In this document: positions 51,266 to 60,271 of the stretch, piece after piece
Layout of the letters: every line of letters begins with the position of its first letter
How positions within the stretch are numbered: the stretch's first letter is position 1
Notes under the pieces: model-generated
The model's database searches: none
Seen by the model: the letters and a program-made list of their open reading frames with translations, nothing else
What the model was told of the DNA's origin: nothing
Program-made: the position numbers and the translations under genes
NCBI GenBank assembly: GCA_964385635.1
Contig: CAYLPU010000013.1
Span: 6,417-70,416 of the forward strand
DNA: 64,000 nt
Direction of reading: 5' to 3'
Origin: CAYLPU01 sp964385635
GTDB lineage: Bacteria; Chloroflexota; Anaerolineae; B4-G1

Positions 51266-51323
51266 TGTGAGAACGCCTGCTGGGGCAATGGCCCTTCGTC
51301 GAAAAGCCTGTCAACATGCGAAA

Positions 51324-51399
51324 GGAGGTGATGGCGCGAGATATACTTATCCTCTCTTACCCTCTCATACCCACCCAAGTTTGCGCAACCGTTTCATAA
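51324..51399 (+). promoter_or_regulatory. leader ORF of 22 codons with extended Shine-Dalgarno site
   Basis: GGAGGTGATG (51324-51333) overlaps ATG 51331, which opens 22 codons (MARDILILSYPLIPTQVC and four more) and stops at TAA 51397-51399. The next ribosome site (GCAAGGAGGAG) starts at the very next base, so its translation could be linked to that of the substrate-binding protein gene at 51415. Confidence 0.4.
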
Positions 51400-51414
51400 G
51401 CAAGGAGGAGAAAA

Positions 51415-53055
51415 ATGAAAACCTTACGTGTTCTGAGTGCTATGATGGTGTTAGTCCTGGTCACTGGCCTGGTTGCGTCGTGCGCGCGCCCAACCGAGGC
51501 ACCGCCTGAGCCGACCGAGGCGCCACCACCAGAGAAACGGGTCCTCCGCATCAGCTTTTCCTGGCCTACCTACATTGACCCTGCGGTGGGGTCTGACTTC
51601 TCCAGCTCGTCCTCTCTGTGTAACCTGTATGACACTCTCGTCTTTCCCACCACCGAGGGCGGGGTCGATCCTCACGTGGCGGACAGTTGGGAGACCTCCG
51701 CTGACGGCCTCACCTGGACCTTCCATCTCAGAGAAGGGATCAAGTTCCACAACGGGAGTGAGCTGACGGCCAGCGACATCGCCTTCAGCATGAACCGGAT
51801 GCTAGAGATCGGCGAGGGATACGCCTATGTGTTCCTGGGTACCGTCGAAAGCGCCACCGCCCCCGACGACTACACGGTCCAGTTCAAGCTCGCCAAACCG
51901 AGTGGCATCTTCCTCATCAGCCTGGTTCGCCTGTACATTGCCGACGAAGAGGAAGTGATGGACAACATCGTCACCCCAGGACCTTACGGCGATAACGGCG
52001 ACTATGGCAAGGAATATCTGCTGACTCACGACGCCGGCTCTGGGCCCTACACGGTTAAGGAGTTCCCCCTGGAGGAGTACCTCCTGATGGAGAAGTACGA
52101 CGACTGGTTCGGAGAGTTCCACCCGAACGCGCCCGACGAGGTGAAGTTCATCGGCACCACTGAGCCAGCCACCGTGCGGACGCTGATGTCACGAGGGGAA
52201 CTGGAGATCACGGACCAGTGGCAGCCCATCGAGGCGCTGGAGGCACTCGACGAGATGGAGGGGGTTGACGTGGCCGCCTTCCTGACCCTCACCGAATTCT
52301 ACTACATGATGCACACCCAGAAGCCGCCTACGGACGACATTCACTTCCGGCGGGCCATGGCTTACGCATTTGACTACGAGGCCGCCGTCGCCCTGGAGTG
52401 GCCTGGGACACAGCAGTCGCGAGGACCGGTCCCAATCATAACGGCCGGCCATAACCCGGATGTCTTCGTTTTCCAACGTGACCTTGACAAGGCGCGTGAG
52501 GAGTTGGCGCTGTCGCCATACGCCGATGCACTCGACGATTACCCGGTGGAAGTCCACTGGATCACCGACGTACCTGCCGAGGAGAAGTGGGCCCTCCTCT
52601 TCCAGGCCAACATGGCCGACATCGGCATAAATGTCGAGGTCGTCAGCACGCCGTGGACGGCTGTGGTCGAGGAGACGGGCGACATAGAGACGAGTCCTCA
52701 CATCGTGACCATCTACGTCTCGGCTGACTTCCCCGAAGCGGGTTCCCTGCTGAAGGTGCGCTACCACTCCGACGCCGCCCCCACCTGGTCGCAGAACGAG
52801 TGGCTGTTGGATGATGAGTTGGATCAGATGATCGAAGACTCCCTGACCACCGTGGACGAGGAGGAGCGATACGCCAAGTACAGGGATTTGCAGGATTACA
52901 TCATGGATCTCTGCCCGAGTCTCTTCCTGTACGACCAGGTTCAAAAGCAGGCGTACCGGTCGGACTACGTTGACTTCCCTGCCGCTCGTGGGGAGGTCAT
53001 CCCGCTGATGGGCCTCGTCTTCTTCGCGCCCAAGATCGGGGTCACCGGGCCATAG
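51415..53055 (+). CDS. peptide-type ABC transporter substrate-binding lipoprotein (second system)
   Basis: This 546-residue lipoprotein has a signal peptide ending LVASC (Cys about 23), a Pro/Glu linker and the SBP_bac_5 fold (VADSWETSADGLTWTFHL, GIKFHNGSELTASDIAFSMN). It captures the substrate for the second transporter. Sequence divergence from the first binding protein suggests a different ligand. GCAAGGAGGAGAAAA precedes the ATG. A 22-codon leader ORF ends just before it. A 13-bp hairpin separates it from its permease gene. Confidence 0.94.
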   Translation: MKTLRVLSAMMVLVLVTGLVASCARPTEAPPEPTEAPPPEKRVLRISFSWPTYIDPAVGSDFSSSSSLCNLYDTLVFPTTEGGVDPHVADSWETSADGLTWTFHLREGIKFHNGSELTASDIAFSMNRMLEIGEGYAYVFLGTVESATAPDDYTVQFKLAKPSGIFLISLVRLYIADEEEVMDNIVTPGPYGDNGDYGKEYLLTHDAGSGPYTVKEFPLEEYLLMEKYDDWFGEFHPNAPDEVKFIGTTEPATVRTLMSRGELEITDQWQPIEALEALDEMEGVDVAAFLTLTEFYYMMHTQKPPTDDIHFRRAMAYAFDYEAAVALEWPGTQQSRGPVPIITAGHNPDVFVFQRDLDKAREELALSPYADALDDYPVEVHWITDVPAEEKWALLFQANMADIGINVEVVSTPWTAVVEETGDIETSPHIVTIYVSADFPEAGSLLKVRYHSDAAPTWSQNEWLLDDELDQMIEDSLTTVDEEERYAKYRDLQDYIMDLCPSLFLYDQVQKQAYRSDYVDFPAARGEVIPLMGLVFFAPKIGVTGP

Positions 53056-53077
53056 GTGCTGCCCGTGTGTTAAATCG

Positions 53078-53113
53078 AGCCCCTGAGGGGTCTCAATCGG
53101 CCCCTCAGGGGCT
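53078..53113 (+). terminator. 13-bp hairpin between second binding-protein and permease genes
   Basis: AGCCCCTGAGGGG (53078-53090) and its exact complement (53101-53113) enclose a 10-nt loop. No T-run follows, so it may cause partial termination or protect the upstream message, giving more binding protein than permease. Confidence 0.6.
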
Positions 53114-53143
53114 TCGGCTGGATTCCTTATCGAGGAGGTATAG

Positions 53144-54172
53144 ATGGGATTCATTACTTTCCTTGTTCGTCGTATCCTCCATTCTATCTTTGTCTTACTC
53201 GGCCTCTCCATCGTGATCTTTATCATCTCTCGGATCATGCCCGGCAATCCGGCGCGGATGGCCGTGGGCCCCAGGGCGCCCCAGTATGTGATTGACGAAA
53301 TGAGCCGACTGATGCACCTCCATGAACCGCTTCACGTCCAGTACTATTACTGGCTGCGCGATGCCCTACATGGCGATTTTGGCACTTCCCTGGTGACGAG
53401 GCGCGCGGTGGCCGACGACATGAAGGAGTTTTTCCCGGCGACGCTGGAATTGACTCTCTTCGCTGGCGTCATTATGGCAGGAGGGGGCATCTTTATCGGG
53501 ATACTCTCTGCCCAGCATAAGGACAAGTGGATTGATAACGTTCTTCGCCTCGTTTCCTACCTTGGGGTGGTGACCCCCTCTTTCATCTTCGCCATCTTCT
53601 TTCTTCTCCTGTTTGGCATGGCCCTGGAGTGGATGCCGACGATGAGCAGGCTCAGCCCCGGGGTCTCACCCCCGCGGACCATCACCGGCCTCATCACTGT
53701 AGATTCCCTGCTGGCCGGCAATCTGACGGCCTTCCTCGACGCCCTGTGGCACCTTATCCTGCCCGGGATCGCCCTGGCCATGGGGGGGCTGGCCCAGGAG
53801 TCCCGCATCACCCGCTCGAGCATGTCCGACAATCTGACCAAGGACTACATCGCGTCCGCACGCTCCCTCGGCATCCCGGAGAGGGTGATCATGAGGCGTT
53901 TTCTGCTCAAACCTTCCCTGATCCCAACGGTCTCGATCCTGGGTCTTGACTTTGCCGGTACGATGGCCAACGCCTTCCTGGTCGAGTTTATCTTTAACTG
54001 GCCCGGGAGTTCCAGTTATGGCTACAGCGCTATGTTGCGCAAGGACCTGAACGCCATCGCCGGGGTCGTCTTGACCATGGGTGTTGTCTTCATCGTCGTC
54101 AACGTCCTGGTGGACATCGTCGTCGGTCTGCTCGACCCCAGAATCCGATTGGCTCCGCAAAGAGGTGAATAA
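53144..54172 (+). CDS. ABC transporter permease (DppB-like, second system)
   Basis: This 342-residue inner-membrane permease has the DppB N-terminus (RRILHSIFVLLGLSIVIFIISRIMPGNPA), six helices and the EAA loop around KDYIASARSLGIPERVIMRR. GAGGAGGTATAG precedes the ATG. The DppC-like gene begins 1 bp after its stop. Confidence 0.94.
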   Translation: MGFITFLVRRILHSIFVLLGLSIVIFIISRIMPGNPARMAVGPRAPQYVIDEMSRLMHLHEPLHVQYYYWLRDALHGDFGTSLVTRRAVADDMKEFFPATLELTLFAGVIMAGGGIFIGILSAQHKDKWIDNVLRLVSYLGVVTPSFIFAIFFLLLFGMALEWMPTMSRLSPGVSPPRTITGLITVDSLLAGNLTAFLDALWHLILPGIALAMGGLAQESRITRSSMSDNLTKDYIASARSLGIPERVIMRRFLLKPSLIPTVSILGLDFAGTMANAFLVEFIFNWPGSSSYGYSAMLRKDLNAIAGVVLTMGVVFIVVNVLVDIVVGLLDPRIRLAPQRGE

Positions 54173-54173
54173 C

Positions 54174-55067
54174 GTGACAGTACAGGCGAAGAATCCAGCT
54201 CTGCCAAAGAGCAAGATCGTGGAGAATCTTGGCCGCAACTGGTACAAGTTCTCACGCAATCCGATGTCCATCATCGGGTTGTGCACCGTCCTCCTCGTCC
54301 TCCTCCTGGCCGTTTTCGCTCCGCTGGTTGCCCCGTACCCGCAGCACGCCGGCAAGTTCGTTGACTTTGCCAATGCCAGCCGTCCTCCGTGCAAGGAGTA
54401 TCTATTCGGCACCGATGTTATAGGCCGCGACATTTTAAGCCGGATTTTCTTCGGTTTCCGCTTCTCGCTAGCGATGGGAGTGGTCGTTCTGAGCCTGGTC
54501 GTCCCCCCGGGAGTGACGCTGGGACTGATCGCCGGCTACAACCAAGGAACCTGGATTGAGACAGTGATCATGCGCATCACTGACATTTTCGTGTCTGTGC
54601 CATCGCTGATCCTGGCCCTGGCCATTACCTCTGTTCTCACCCCAAACCTGACCAACTCCATGATAGCCGTCTCCTTGATGTGGTGGCCGTGGTATACCCG
54701 GCTGGTCTACGGACTGGGCACCACCCTGCGGAACGAGTTCTTTGTCAGCGCGGCCGAGGCGATCGGAGCCAGCAAGGTCCACATCATCTTCAGGGAGATT
54801 CTTCCCAACTGCTTCTCGCCCATCTTTACCAAGATGAGCCTCGATATGGCGTGGGTCATTCTTATCGGCTCCACGCTCAGTTTCGCTGGACTCGGTGTGC
54901 AGCCGCCCAGGCCCGGCCTGGGGACCATGGTCGCCGGTGGACGGATCTACCTGCCAGAGCAGTGGTGGATTTCAGTCTTTCCCGCCCTGGCTATCGTGGT
55001 CGTCGTCCTCGGCTTCAACCTGCTGGGTGACGGCCTACGCGATATGTTCGCGGCCGAGGAGGTCTGA
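54174..55067 (+). CDS. ABC transporter permease (DppC-like, second system)
   Basis: This 297-residue permease starts at GTG 54174 behind AGAGGTGAATAAC, 1 bp after the previous gene. It has NPMSIIGLCTVLLVLLLAVFA, the motif LFGTDVIGRDILSRIFFG, six helices and the EAA loop RNEFFVSAAEAIGASKVHII. It pairs with the DppB-like protein upstream. The ATPase gene starts 1 bp after its stop. Confidence 0.94.
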   Translation: MTVQAKNPALPKSKIVENLGRNWYKFSRNPMSIIGLCTVLLVLLLAVFAPLVAPYPQHAGKFVDFANASRPPCKEYLFGTDVIGRDILSRIFFGFRFSLAMGVVVLSLVVPPGVTLGLIAGYNQGTWIETVIMRITDIFVSVPSLILALAITSVLTPNLTNSMIAVSLMWWPWYTRLVYGLGTTLRNEFFVSAAEAIGASKVHIIFREILPNCFSPIFTKMSLDMAWVILIGSTLSFAGLGVQPPRPGLGTMVAGGRIYLPEQWWISVFPALAIVVVVLGFNLLGDGLRDMFAAEEV

Positions 55068-55068
55068 G

Positions 55069-56082
55069 ATGAACACTTCGACTGGGCTCAGTGCAAGCAC
55101 TCCCCCACTGCTAGAGATCAAGGACCTGTACGTTCATTTCGACGTCTACGGGGGCACACTAAAGGTCCTGGACGGGGTGCACTTTGCCGTGCACAGCGGG
55201 GAGAAGGTCGGCCTCGTCGGCGAGGCCGGCTGCGGCAAGACGACGACGATGAAGTCAATCCTGCGCATCTTGCCTACGCCGCCAGCCCGGATCCCGAGTG
55301 GAGAGATCTACTTCAAGGGGCAAGACGTCCTCAAGATGGGAGATGGTGAACTGCAACGGATACGGAGCGAGGGCATCTCGATGATCTTTCAGGACCCGAC
55401 GGCGGCCCTCAACCCGGTCTTCACCGTCGGTCAACAACTGGGGGCTGTGGTTAAGTATTCAATGGAAGGTAAAAAGCTATCCAGGAAGGAAATCCGCGAA
55501 CGGGCCCTCATCCCCTTAAAAGAGGTGGCCCTGCCCGATCCGGAACGGATGCTGGATAGTTACCCCATCCAACTCAGCGGCGGGATGCGGCAACGGGTTT
55601 GCATCGCCATGGCGCTGGTCGCCAGCCGAGAACTACTCATCGCCGACGAGCCGGGCACCTCCTTGGATGTCACTATCCAGGATCAGATCTTGCGGCTGCT
55701 GCACCAGTTGGTGGAGGAAAAGAATGTCTCCGTCATCCTCATCACCCACAGCCTGGGAGTGGTGAGGGAGACGACCGACCGGGTCTACGTCATGTATGCC
55801 GGCAACATGGTAGAAGCAGCCGCCACCGAGGAGCTTTTTGCCAACCCGCGGCACCCCTACACCCACGGGCTGATGGCCGCCGTCCCCAGGCTGACGGGCG
55901 GCGGCGTCTCCGACGGTATCCCAGGGCGGATCCCGGACTACCTCGATCCGCCGCCCGGCTGCCGCTTCCATCCACGCTGCGATCATGCGATGGATATCTG
56001 CCGGCAAGAGAAACCCCCCTTCTACAGGCTCAACGACAACCACGAGGTCGCTTGTTTCCTCTATCGGGATGGTGGTAAATGA
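55069..56082 (+). CDS. ABC transporter ATP-binding protein (DppD-like, second system)
   Basis: This 337-residue ATPase starts at ATG 55069, with GAGGAGGT in the end of the permease gene. It has Walker A GEAGCGKT, Q-loop IFQDPTAALNP, signature LSGGMRQRV, Walker B LLIADEPGTSLD (Gly where Thr is usual), H-loop ITHSLG, and the oligo_HPY motif PPGCRFHPRCDHAMDIC. It overlaps the next ATPase gene by 4 bp (ATGA). Confidence 0.94.
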   Translation: MNTSTGLSASTPPLLEIKDLYVHFDVYGGTLKVLDGVHFAVHSGEKVGLVGEAGCGKTTTMKSILRILPTPPARIPSGEIYFKGQDVLKMGDGELQRIRSEGISMIFQDPTAALNPVFTVGQQLGAVVKYSMEGKKLSRKEIRERALIPLKEVALPDPERMLDSYPIQLSGGMRQRVCIAMALVASRELLIADEPGTSLDVTIQDQILRLLHQLVEEKNVSVILITHSLGVVRETTDRVYVMYAGNMVEAAATEELFANPRHPYTHGLMAAVPRLTGGGVSDGIPGRIPDYLDPPPGCRFHPRCDHAMDICRQEKPPFYRLNDNHEVACFLYRDGGK

Positions 56083-57065
56083 ATACTACTGACATTCTAA
56101 CCGTCACCGATCTGAAAAAATACTTTGTCATCGGATATGGTGGCATCTTGAAACGGGACCCCATCACGGTCAAGGCGGTAGATGGCATCTCCTTTGCCGT
56201 ACGAGAGGGGGAGACTTTTGGCCTGGTCGGGGAGTCCGGTTCCGGCAAGAGCACCGTCGCTTACACGACCATCGGTATGTACCGGCCAACCGAGGGTACC
56301 ATCAGCTTCCGGGGGCAGAACCTGTTCGAGGGAAACAAGACGCGGCCACTGGGCCTCAAGAAGGAGGTTCAGATCGTCTTCCAGGATCCAGGCTCGTCTC
56401 TGAATCCGAGGCGGAGCATCAAACAGATCTTAGAGTTGCCACTTCAGATTCACCGCCGGGACGAGAATCGGCTGGAGCAGGTCGTCCAGTTGCTGGAGAT
56501 GGTCCAGTTGCCGCCGGATTACATGCACAAGTATCCCCAGATGGTAGGCGGGGGCGAGAAGCAGATGGTAGCCATTGCCCGGGCGCTGGCCACCGATCCC
56601 TCCTTCGTCATCCTCGACGAGCCGACTTCTGCCCTGGATGTTTCTATCCAGGGAAAGATTATCAACCTCCTCATACGGTTGCAGAACGAGTTTCATCTTT
56701 CCTACTTGTTTATTACCCACGATCTGAGCCTGATGCGCAACGTCGCCTCACGGGTGGCCATCATGTACCTGGGCAAAATCTGTGAGGTTGCAGAGGCGGC
56801 CGAGTTCTTCCGTAACCCGTACCACCCATATACGCAGATGCTCCTCTCCTCCATTCCAGTCATCTCGGCGGAGGAGGAGAAGCTCAAGCCCAAGAAGATC
56901 ATCTCCACCGGCGAGATTCCGAGTCCGGTCAACGTCCCCAGCGGTTGCAGTTTCCACTTGCGTTGCCCTGAGAGGATGGATATCTGTTCCAGAGTGGATC
57001 CGGTCATGGTCGAGGTTGAGGAGGGACATACAGTTCGTTGCCACCTTTACGGCCAATCTGACTAG
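56079..57065 (+). CDS. ABC transporter ATP-binding protein (DppF-like, second system)
   Basis: This 328-residue ATPase overlaps the previous gene by 4 bp. It has Walker A GESGSGKS, Q-loop VFQDPGSSLNPR, Walker B FVILDEPTSALD, H-loop ITHDLS and the C-terminal motif VPSGCSFHLRCPERMDIC. The signature is MVGGGEKQMV rather than the usual LSGGQ-type; the two central glycines are kept, so activity is still likely. It completes the second transporter. Confidence 0.94.
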   Translation: MNTTDILTVTDLKKYFVIGYGGILKRDPITVKAVDGISFAVREGETFGLVGESGSGKSTVAYTTIGMYRPTEGTISFRGQNLFEGNKTRPLGLKKEVQIVFQDPGSSLNPRRSIKQILELPLQIHRRDENRLEQVVQLLEMVQLPPDYMHKYPQMVGGGEKQMVAIARALATDPSFVILDEPTSALDVSIQGKIINLLIRLQNEFHLSYLFITHDLSLMRNVASRVAIMYLGKICEVAEAAEFFRNPYHPYTQMLLSSIPVISAEEEKLKPKKIISTGEIPSPVNVPSGCSFHLRCPERMDICSRVDPVMVEVEEGHTVRCHLYGQSD

Positions 57066-57133
57066 TTTGGCAACGTCATGTTAGAGCAGAGGGCGCCTTT
57101 TGCTCCGGCTGGGTCGCCAGATCCAGCCGCCTG

Positions 57134-57157
57134 GCGGTGGATTTGACAATCCACCGC
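57134..57157 (+). terminator. 10-bp hairpin after the second transporter operon
   Basis: GCGGTGGATT (57134-57143) and AATCCACCGC (57148-57157) pair perfectly around a TGAC loop, without a T-run. It lies between the last ATPase gene and the racemase gene and may only reduce read-through. Confidence 0.5.
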
Positions 57158-57182
57158 GAGCATGGACTGAGGGGAGAGAATC

Positions 57183-57971
57183 ATGAAGCAGAGAATCTTG
57201 TACATTCACCCCGTAGGCCCCGTGGGAGTCGAGATGGAAGAAGGGCTCCAGTTCCTAACGAGCCAGAAGCGGGAGGAGACGGAACTGACCATGGTCAATC
57301 TGCCCCGTGGCCCGGAGCATCTGGAGTACCGCTACTACGAGGCTCTGGTCCTGGTGGACATCTTGCACCTGATCAAAGAAGCCGAAAGCCAGGGGTTCGA
57401 CGCGGTGGTCATTGGTTGCTTTTACGATGTGGGGTTGCAAGCCGCCCGCGAGGTGGCGGAGCGAATGGTAGTAGTGGCCCCTTGTGAAGCATCTACCCAT
57501 ATCGCCTCCACTCTGGGAGACAAGTTCTCCATCATCGTGGGTCGCAGGAAGTGGATTCCGGAAATGATGGAGAACGTAGTCAGATATGGCATGAAAGAGA
57601 GGCTGGCCTCTTTCAAGTCGGTTGACCTGGGGGTGCTTGAGTTTCATCAGGACGAGGAGGAGACGGCCCGCCGATTCAGGAAGGCCGGACGGGAAGCCGT
57701 AGAGCGTGATGGGGCCGAGGTGCTCATCCTGGGTTGCACAGCCACCTATGGTTTCTATCGTGAACTCCAGGAGGAGTTGGGGGTGCCCGTCATAGACTCC
57801 ATGATCGCCGCCTTCAAAACCGCCGAGTTCGCGGCTGAACTGAAGAACCGACTTGGGTGGAGTCACAGCAAGATAGGGGCCTACGAGTCACCTCCTCCAG
57901 AGGAGTTCACCCCCTGGCGACTTGAGGAGCAGTACGACTTTGGCGATATGAGGACTTGGCTGCAACGATAA
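57183..57971 (+). CDS. Asp/Glu/hydantoin racemase family protein
   Basis: This 262-residue cytoplasmic racemase has the catalytic cysteines Cys79 (VVIGCFYDVG) and Cys185 (LILGCTATYG) and the family fold. It ends in a Pro/Glu-rich tail. It is a single-domain relative of the double racemase at 45296, although the two share little beyond the motifs, so a different substrate is likely. GAGGGGAGAGAATC precedes the ATG. It follows the second transporter and precedes the nitroreductase gene. Confidence 0.9.
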   Translation: MKQRILYIHPVGPVGVEMEEGLQFLTSQKREETELTMVNLPRGPEHLEYRYYEALVLVDILHLIKEAESQGFDAVVIGCFYDVGLQAAREVAERMVVVAPCEASTHIASTLGDKFSIIVGRRKWIPEMMENVVRYGMKERLASFKSVDLGVLEFHQDEEETARRFRKAGREAVERDGAEVLILGCTATYGFYRELQEELGVPVIDSMIAAFKTAEFAAELKNRLGWSHSKIGAYESPPPEEFTPWRLEEQYDFGDMRTWLQR

Positions 57972-58014
57972 GACGCCTCAAGATGGCATGGCTGCTGATT
58001 ATGGGAGACGTTTA

Positions 58015-58530
58015 ATGGACGTGCTGGAAGCCATCAAGCAGAGGAGAAGTATCAGGCAATTCACTGAGCAAGCCATTGAGAGGGAGCTCCTTGAGCAGAT
58101 TCTGGACGCGGCCCGGTGGGCGCCAACGGCCGGAAACCAACAGAGGTGGCGTTTCATCGTCGTCACCGACCCCACGGTGAAGGAGATGGTGAGAAAGGTC
58201 TCCCCGGGCATCTTTGCCACGCCCGCGGCCTTTATTGTGATCTGCGCCGAGAAAGCCCCAGACGCCAGTGCCTGGGACGAGTGGACCTACCTGGCCGACT
58301 GTGCCATCGCGGCGCAGAACGTAATGTTGGCCGCCCACGCGCTAGGGCTCGGTAGCTGCCTCGCCATCTCGTATGCCCGCGCTGCCCTCAAGGAGGTCCT
58401 CGACATCCCGGACCAGGTCAAGCCTGAGATGATTGTCACCCTGGGCTATCCGGCAGAAGATCCCGCGCCGCCTCCCAGGCTACCGCTGAGCCAGATCGTG
58501 TTTGCCGACGAGTACGGGAAAGAGTGGTGA
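58015..58530 (+). CDS. nitroreductase family protein
   Basis: This 171-residue FMN protein starts at ATG 58015 (MDVLEAIKQRRSIRQF); the RRSIRQF motif contacts FMN phosphate. ILDAARWAPTAGNQQRW and GLGSCLAISYA are also typical. It reduces nitro groups, quinones or related compounds with NAD(P)H; the natural substrate is unknown. An in-frame ATG at 57988 adds nine residues and is less likely. It lies 43 bp after the racemase gene and 6 bp before the DUF6092 gene. Confidence 0.9.
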   Translation: MDVLEAIKQRRSIRQFTEQAIERELLEQILDAARWAPTAGNQQRWRFIVVTDPTVKEMVRKVSPGIFATPAAFIVICAEKAPDASAWDEWTYLADCAIAAQNVMLAAHALGLGSCLAISYARAALKEVLDIPDQVKPEMIVTLGYPAEDPAPPPRLPLSQIVFADEYGKEW

Positions 58531-58536
58531 TGGTCC

Positions 58537-58854
58537 ATGGGGCAACGTATGATGGTCACGGAAGATGATGTCTTCGAACTGCTCGCTTTCCTGGTAACCA
58601 GTGCCAGGCTGTGCGTGGATGAGCCCAGGCTTTACGGAACCTTCCGTCTGGTGGATGGAGCCAGCCGGCTCCTCGGCTTCGTCCTTGAGAGTGACCAGTT
58701 GGAAGATGAGCAGTTTCTGCAACAGTTGAAAGATGAGATTGACGAGAAGAAGATGTTGTTGGTGGCCGACCAGGAAGGATACTTCAAATTCCTGGACGAC
58801 CTAACCCGCAAAGTAGCCAGAGAATTGAAAGAAAGGGCTGGCGCAGCCCCGTAG
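58537..58854 (+). CDS. DUF6092 family protein
   Basis: This 105-residue helical protein of unknown function resembles DUF6092 (FELLAFLVTSARLCVDEPRLYGTFRLVDGASRLLGF). No catalytic motif or membrane segment is evident. It sits 6 bp after the nitroreductase gene and 1 bp before the aminopeptidase gene, so all three are one transcription unit. Start ATG 58537 or the ATG at 58549. Confidence 0.72.
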   Translation: MGQRMMVTEDDVFELLAFLVTSARLCVDEPRLYGTFRLVDGASRLLGFVLESDQLEDEQFLQQLKDEIDEKKMLLVADQEGYFKFLDDLTRKVARELKERAGAAP

Positions 58855-58855
58855 G

Positions 58856-59980
58856 ATGGATATGATGCAAAGCTTTGATCTGGAAAAGCTGTTGATTGAC
58901 GTATTCGCACCGCAATCAGGAGAAAAGGTGCTGGTCATGAGCGATCTGCCTCATGGAGAATATACCGATAACCAAAAATGGGCGGATCGGCGAGAGATGG
59001 CCAGAGAGTGGCACTCGGCCTTCCAGCAGTTGGGAACCAAGCTGGGGTTTAGTGTGCATCCTCTCCTCACTTATCCGGCTACTGGCGCTCACAATGCGTC
59101 TTTGCCGGAGGAGGGTGAGATGGACAGTCAGCGGGTTCGCCTGGAGGACATCTTGCGCGACACGAACATAGTCGTTGCCCTTACGGAGTACTCGGCGTCA
59201 GCCCCGTTGATCGAGTTCACCCAGGAATTGCCCAACCTGCGGGCTGCCAGCATGCCTGGGGTCACGAAGAGCATGGAGCAAACAGCCCTGGCAGCGGACT
59301 ATAGCGAGGTGGCTCGTAAGAGCCATATCTTGGCCGCTAGGCTTGACCAAGCGTTGGGCGCGCAGGTGGAATTCTCCACCGGACATCAACTGTACTTCGA
59401 CCTGCGAAATCGCAAGGCTGAGGCCGATGATGGGCAACTTCACGCTGACAAGAAGGGCATGCGCTTCATCAATCTACCCAGCGGCGAGGCTTTTATCGCT
59501 CCTTACGAGGGGGAATTGGAAGGCCAGCCTAGCCGGACAAAAGGCATGATCCCTTCGGCAGAGCTCAGGGCAGACCCTGTCATGTATGATGATGAACTGG
59601 TTTTGTTCAGGGTGCAGGAGAACCGGATCGTGGAGGTGATCGGCGACGGTCCACAGGCGGCTCAAAAACGAGACTACTTCGCCGTAGACCAAGCGCGCTG
59701 CAATATCGCTGAGTTAGGCCTGGGCTGTAACGATAAGGCAGTCATCTCTGGAAGTGTCTTAGAGGACGAGAAGGTGTTGGGCTTGCATTGGGCATACGGC
59801 CGTAGCGACCATCTTGGGGGAACCGTAGGCGTCGCCGATTTCAGCGATCCCAGTTATGTGGTTCACTATGACATCATCTACCCCAAAGGTGGCCGTATTG
59901 AGATCGGGAGTCTCGTTCTGGAATACGAGGATGGGACGAGCGAAGAGATAATCAGAGATGGTCAATACATGATATTCTAG
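58856..59980 (+). CDS. M29-type aminopeptidase family protein
   Basis: This 374-residue cytoplasmic protein resembles thermophilic M29 aminopeptidases. The Asn/Glu-rich segment CNIAELGLGCNDKAVISGSVLEDEKVLG and GRSDHLGGTVGVADF match the family's metal-binding C-terminal region, and PSGEAFIAPYEGELEG is the preceding part. It would remove N-terminal residues from peptides brought in by the nearby transporters. Metal ligands are not all certain, since one His appears as the Asp-His of YGRSDHLG. Start ATG 58856, 1 bp after the DUF6092 stop. Confidence 0.75.
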   Translation: MDMMQSFDLEKLLIDVFAPQSGEKVLVMSDLPHGEYTDNQKWADRREMAREWHSAFQQLGTKLGFSVHPLLTYPATGAHNASLPEEGEMDSQRVRLEDILRDTNIVVALTEYSASAPLIEFTQELPNLRAASMPGVTKSMEQTALAADYSEVARKSHILAARLDQALGAQVEFSTGHQLYFDLRNRKAEADDGQLHADKKGMRFINLPSGEAFIAPYEGELEGQPSRTKGMIPSAELRADPVMYDDELVLFRVQENRIVEVIGDGPQAAQKRDYFAVDQARCNIAELGLGCNDKAVISGSVLEDEKVLGLHWAYGRSDHLGGTVGVADFSDPSYVVHYDIIYPKGGRIEIGSLVLEYEDGTSEEIIRDGQYMIF

Positions 59981-60009
59981 CATCAGGATGGCTACCCACG
60001 GGCTGCAGG

Positions 60010-60050
60010 TTTCACCCCCGTTGCGAGCACGCCAGGCCTCGCTGTGCGGA
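60010..60050 (+). repeat. 41-bp direct repeat, left copy
   Basis: Matches 61994-62034 with four mismatches in 41. The copies flank the decarboxylase gene on both sides. The rest of this gap (59981-60271) contains a TCCGCATAA/TTATGCGGA inverted repeat (60139-60147 and 60165-60173) and no gene. Confidence 0.8.
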
Positions 60051-60271
60051 GGAACCGCCACCGCCACCGATGGAGATCGTGCCTGGCCAAGAGGTTAGCT
60101 GTTTCGTGTACTCTTGAGTGAAGCTCCGCAAAGAGGCTTCCGCATAAGTCCTTTTTGGGGATGGTTATGCGGAGGGATTGCGTATAAACTTGTTGGTCGG
60201 CTCCCTTCAAAGACGTAACGCCTCTTTTTCCGGTCTTTCGAAGTTCATGCGTGCAGAGGAAGACAGAGAAC

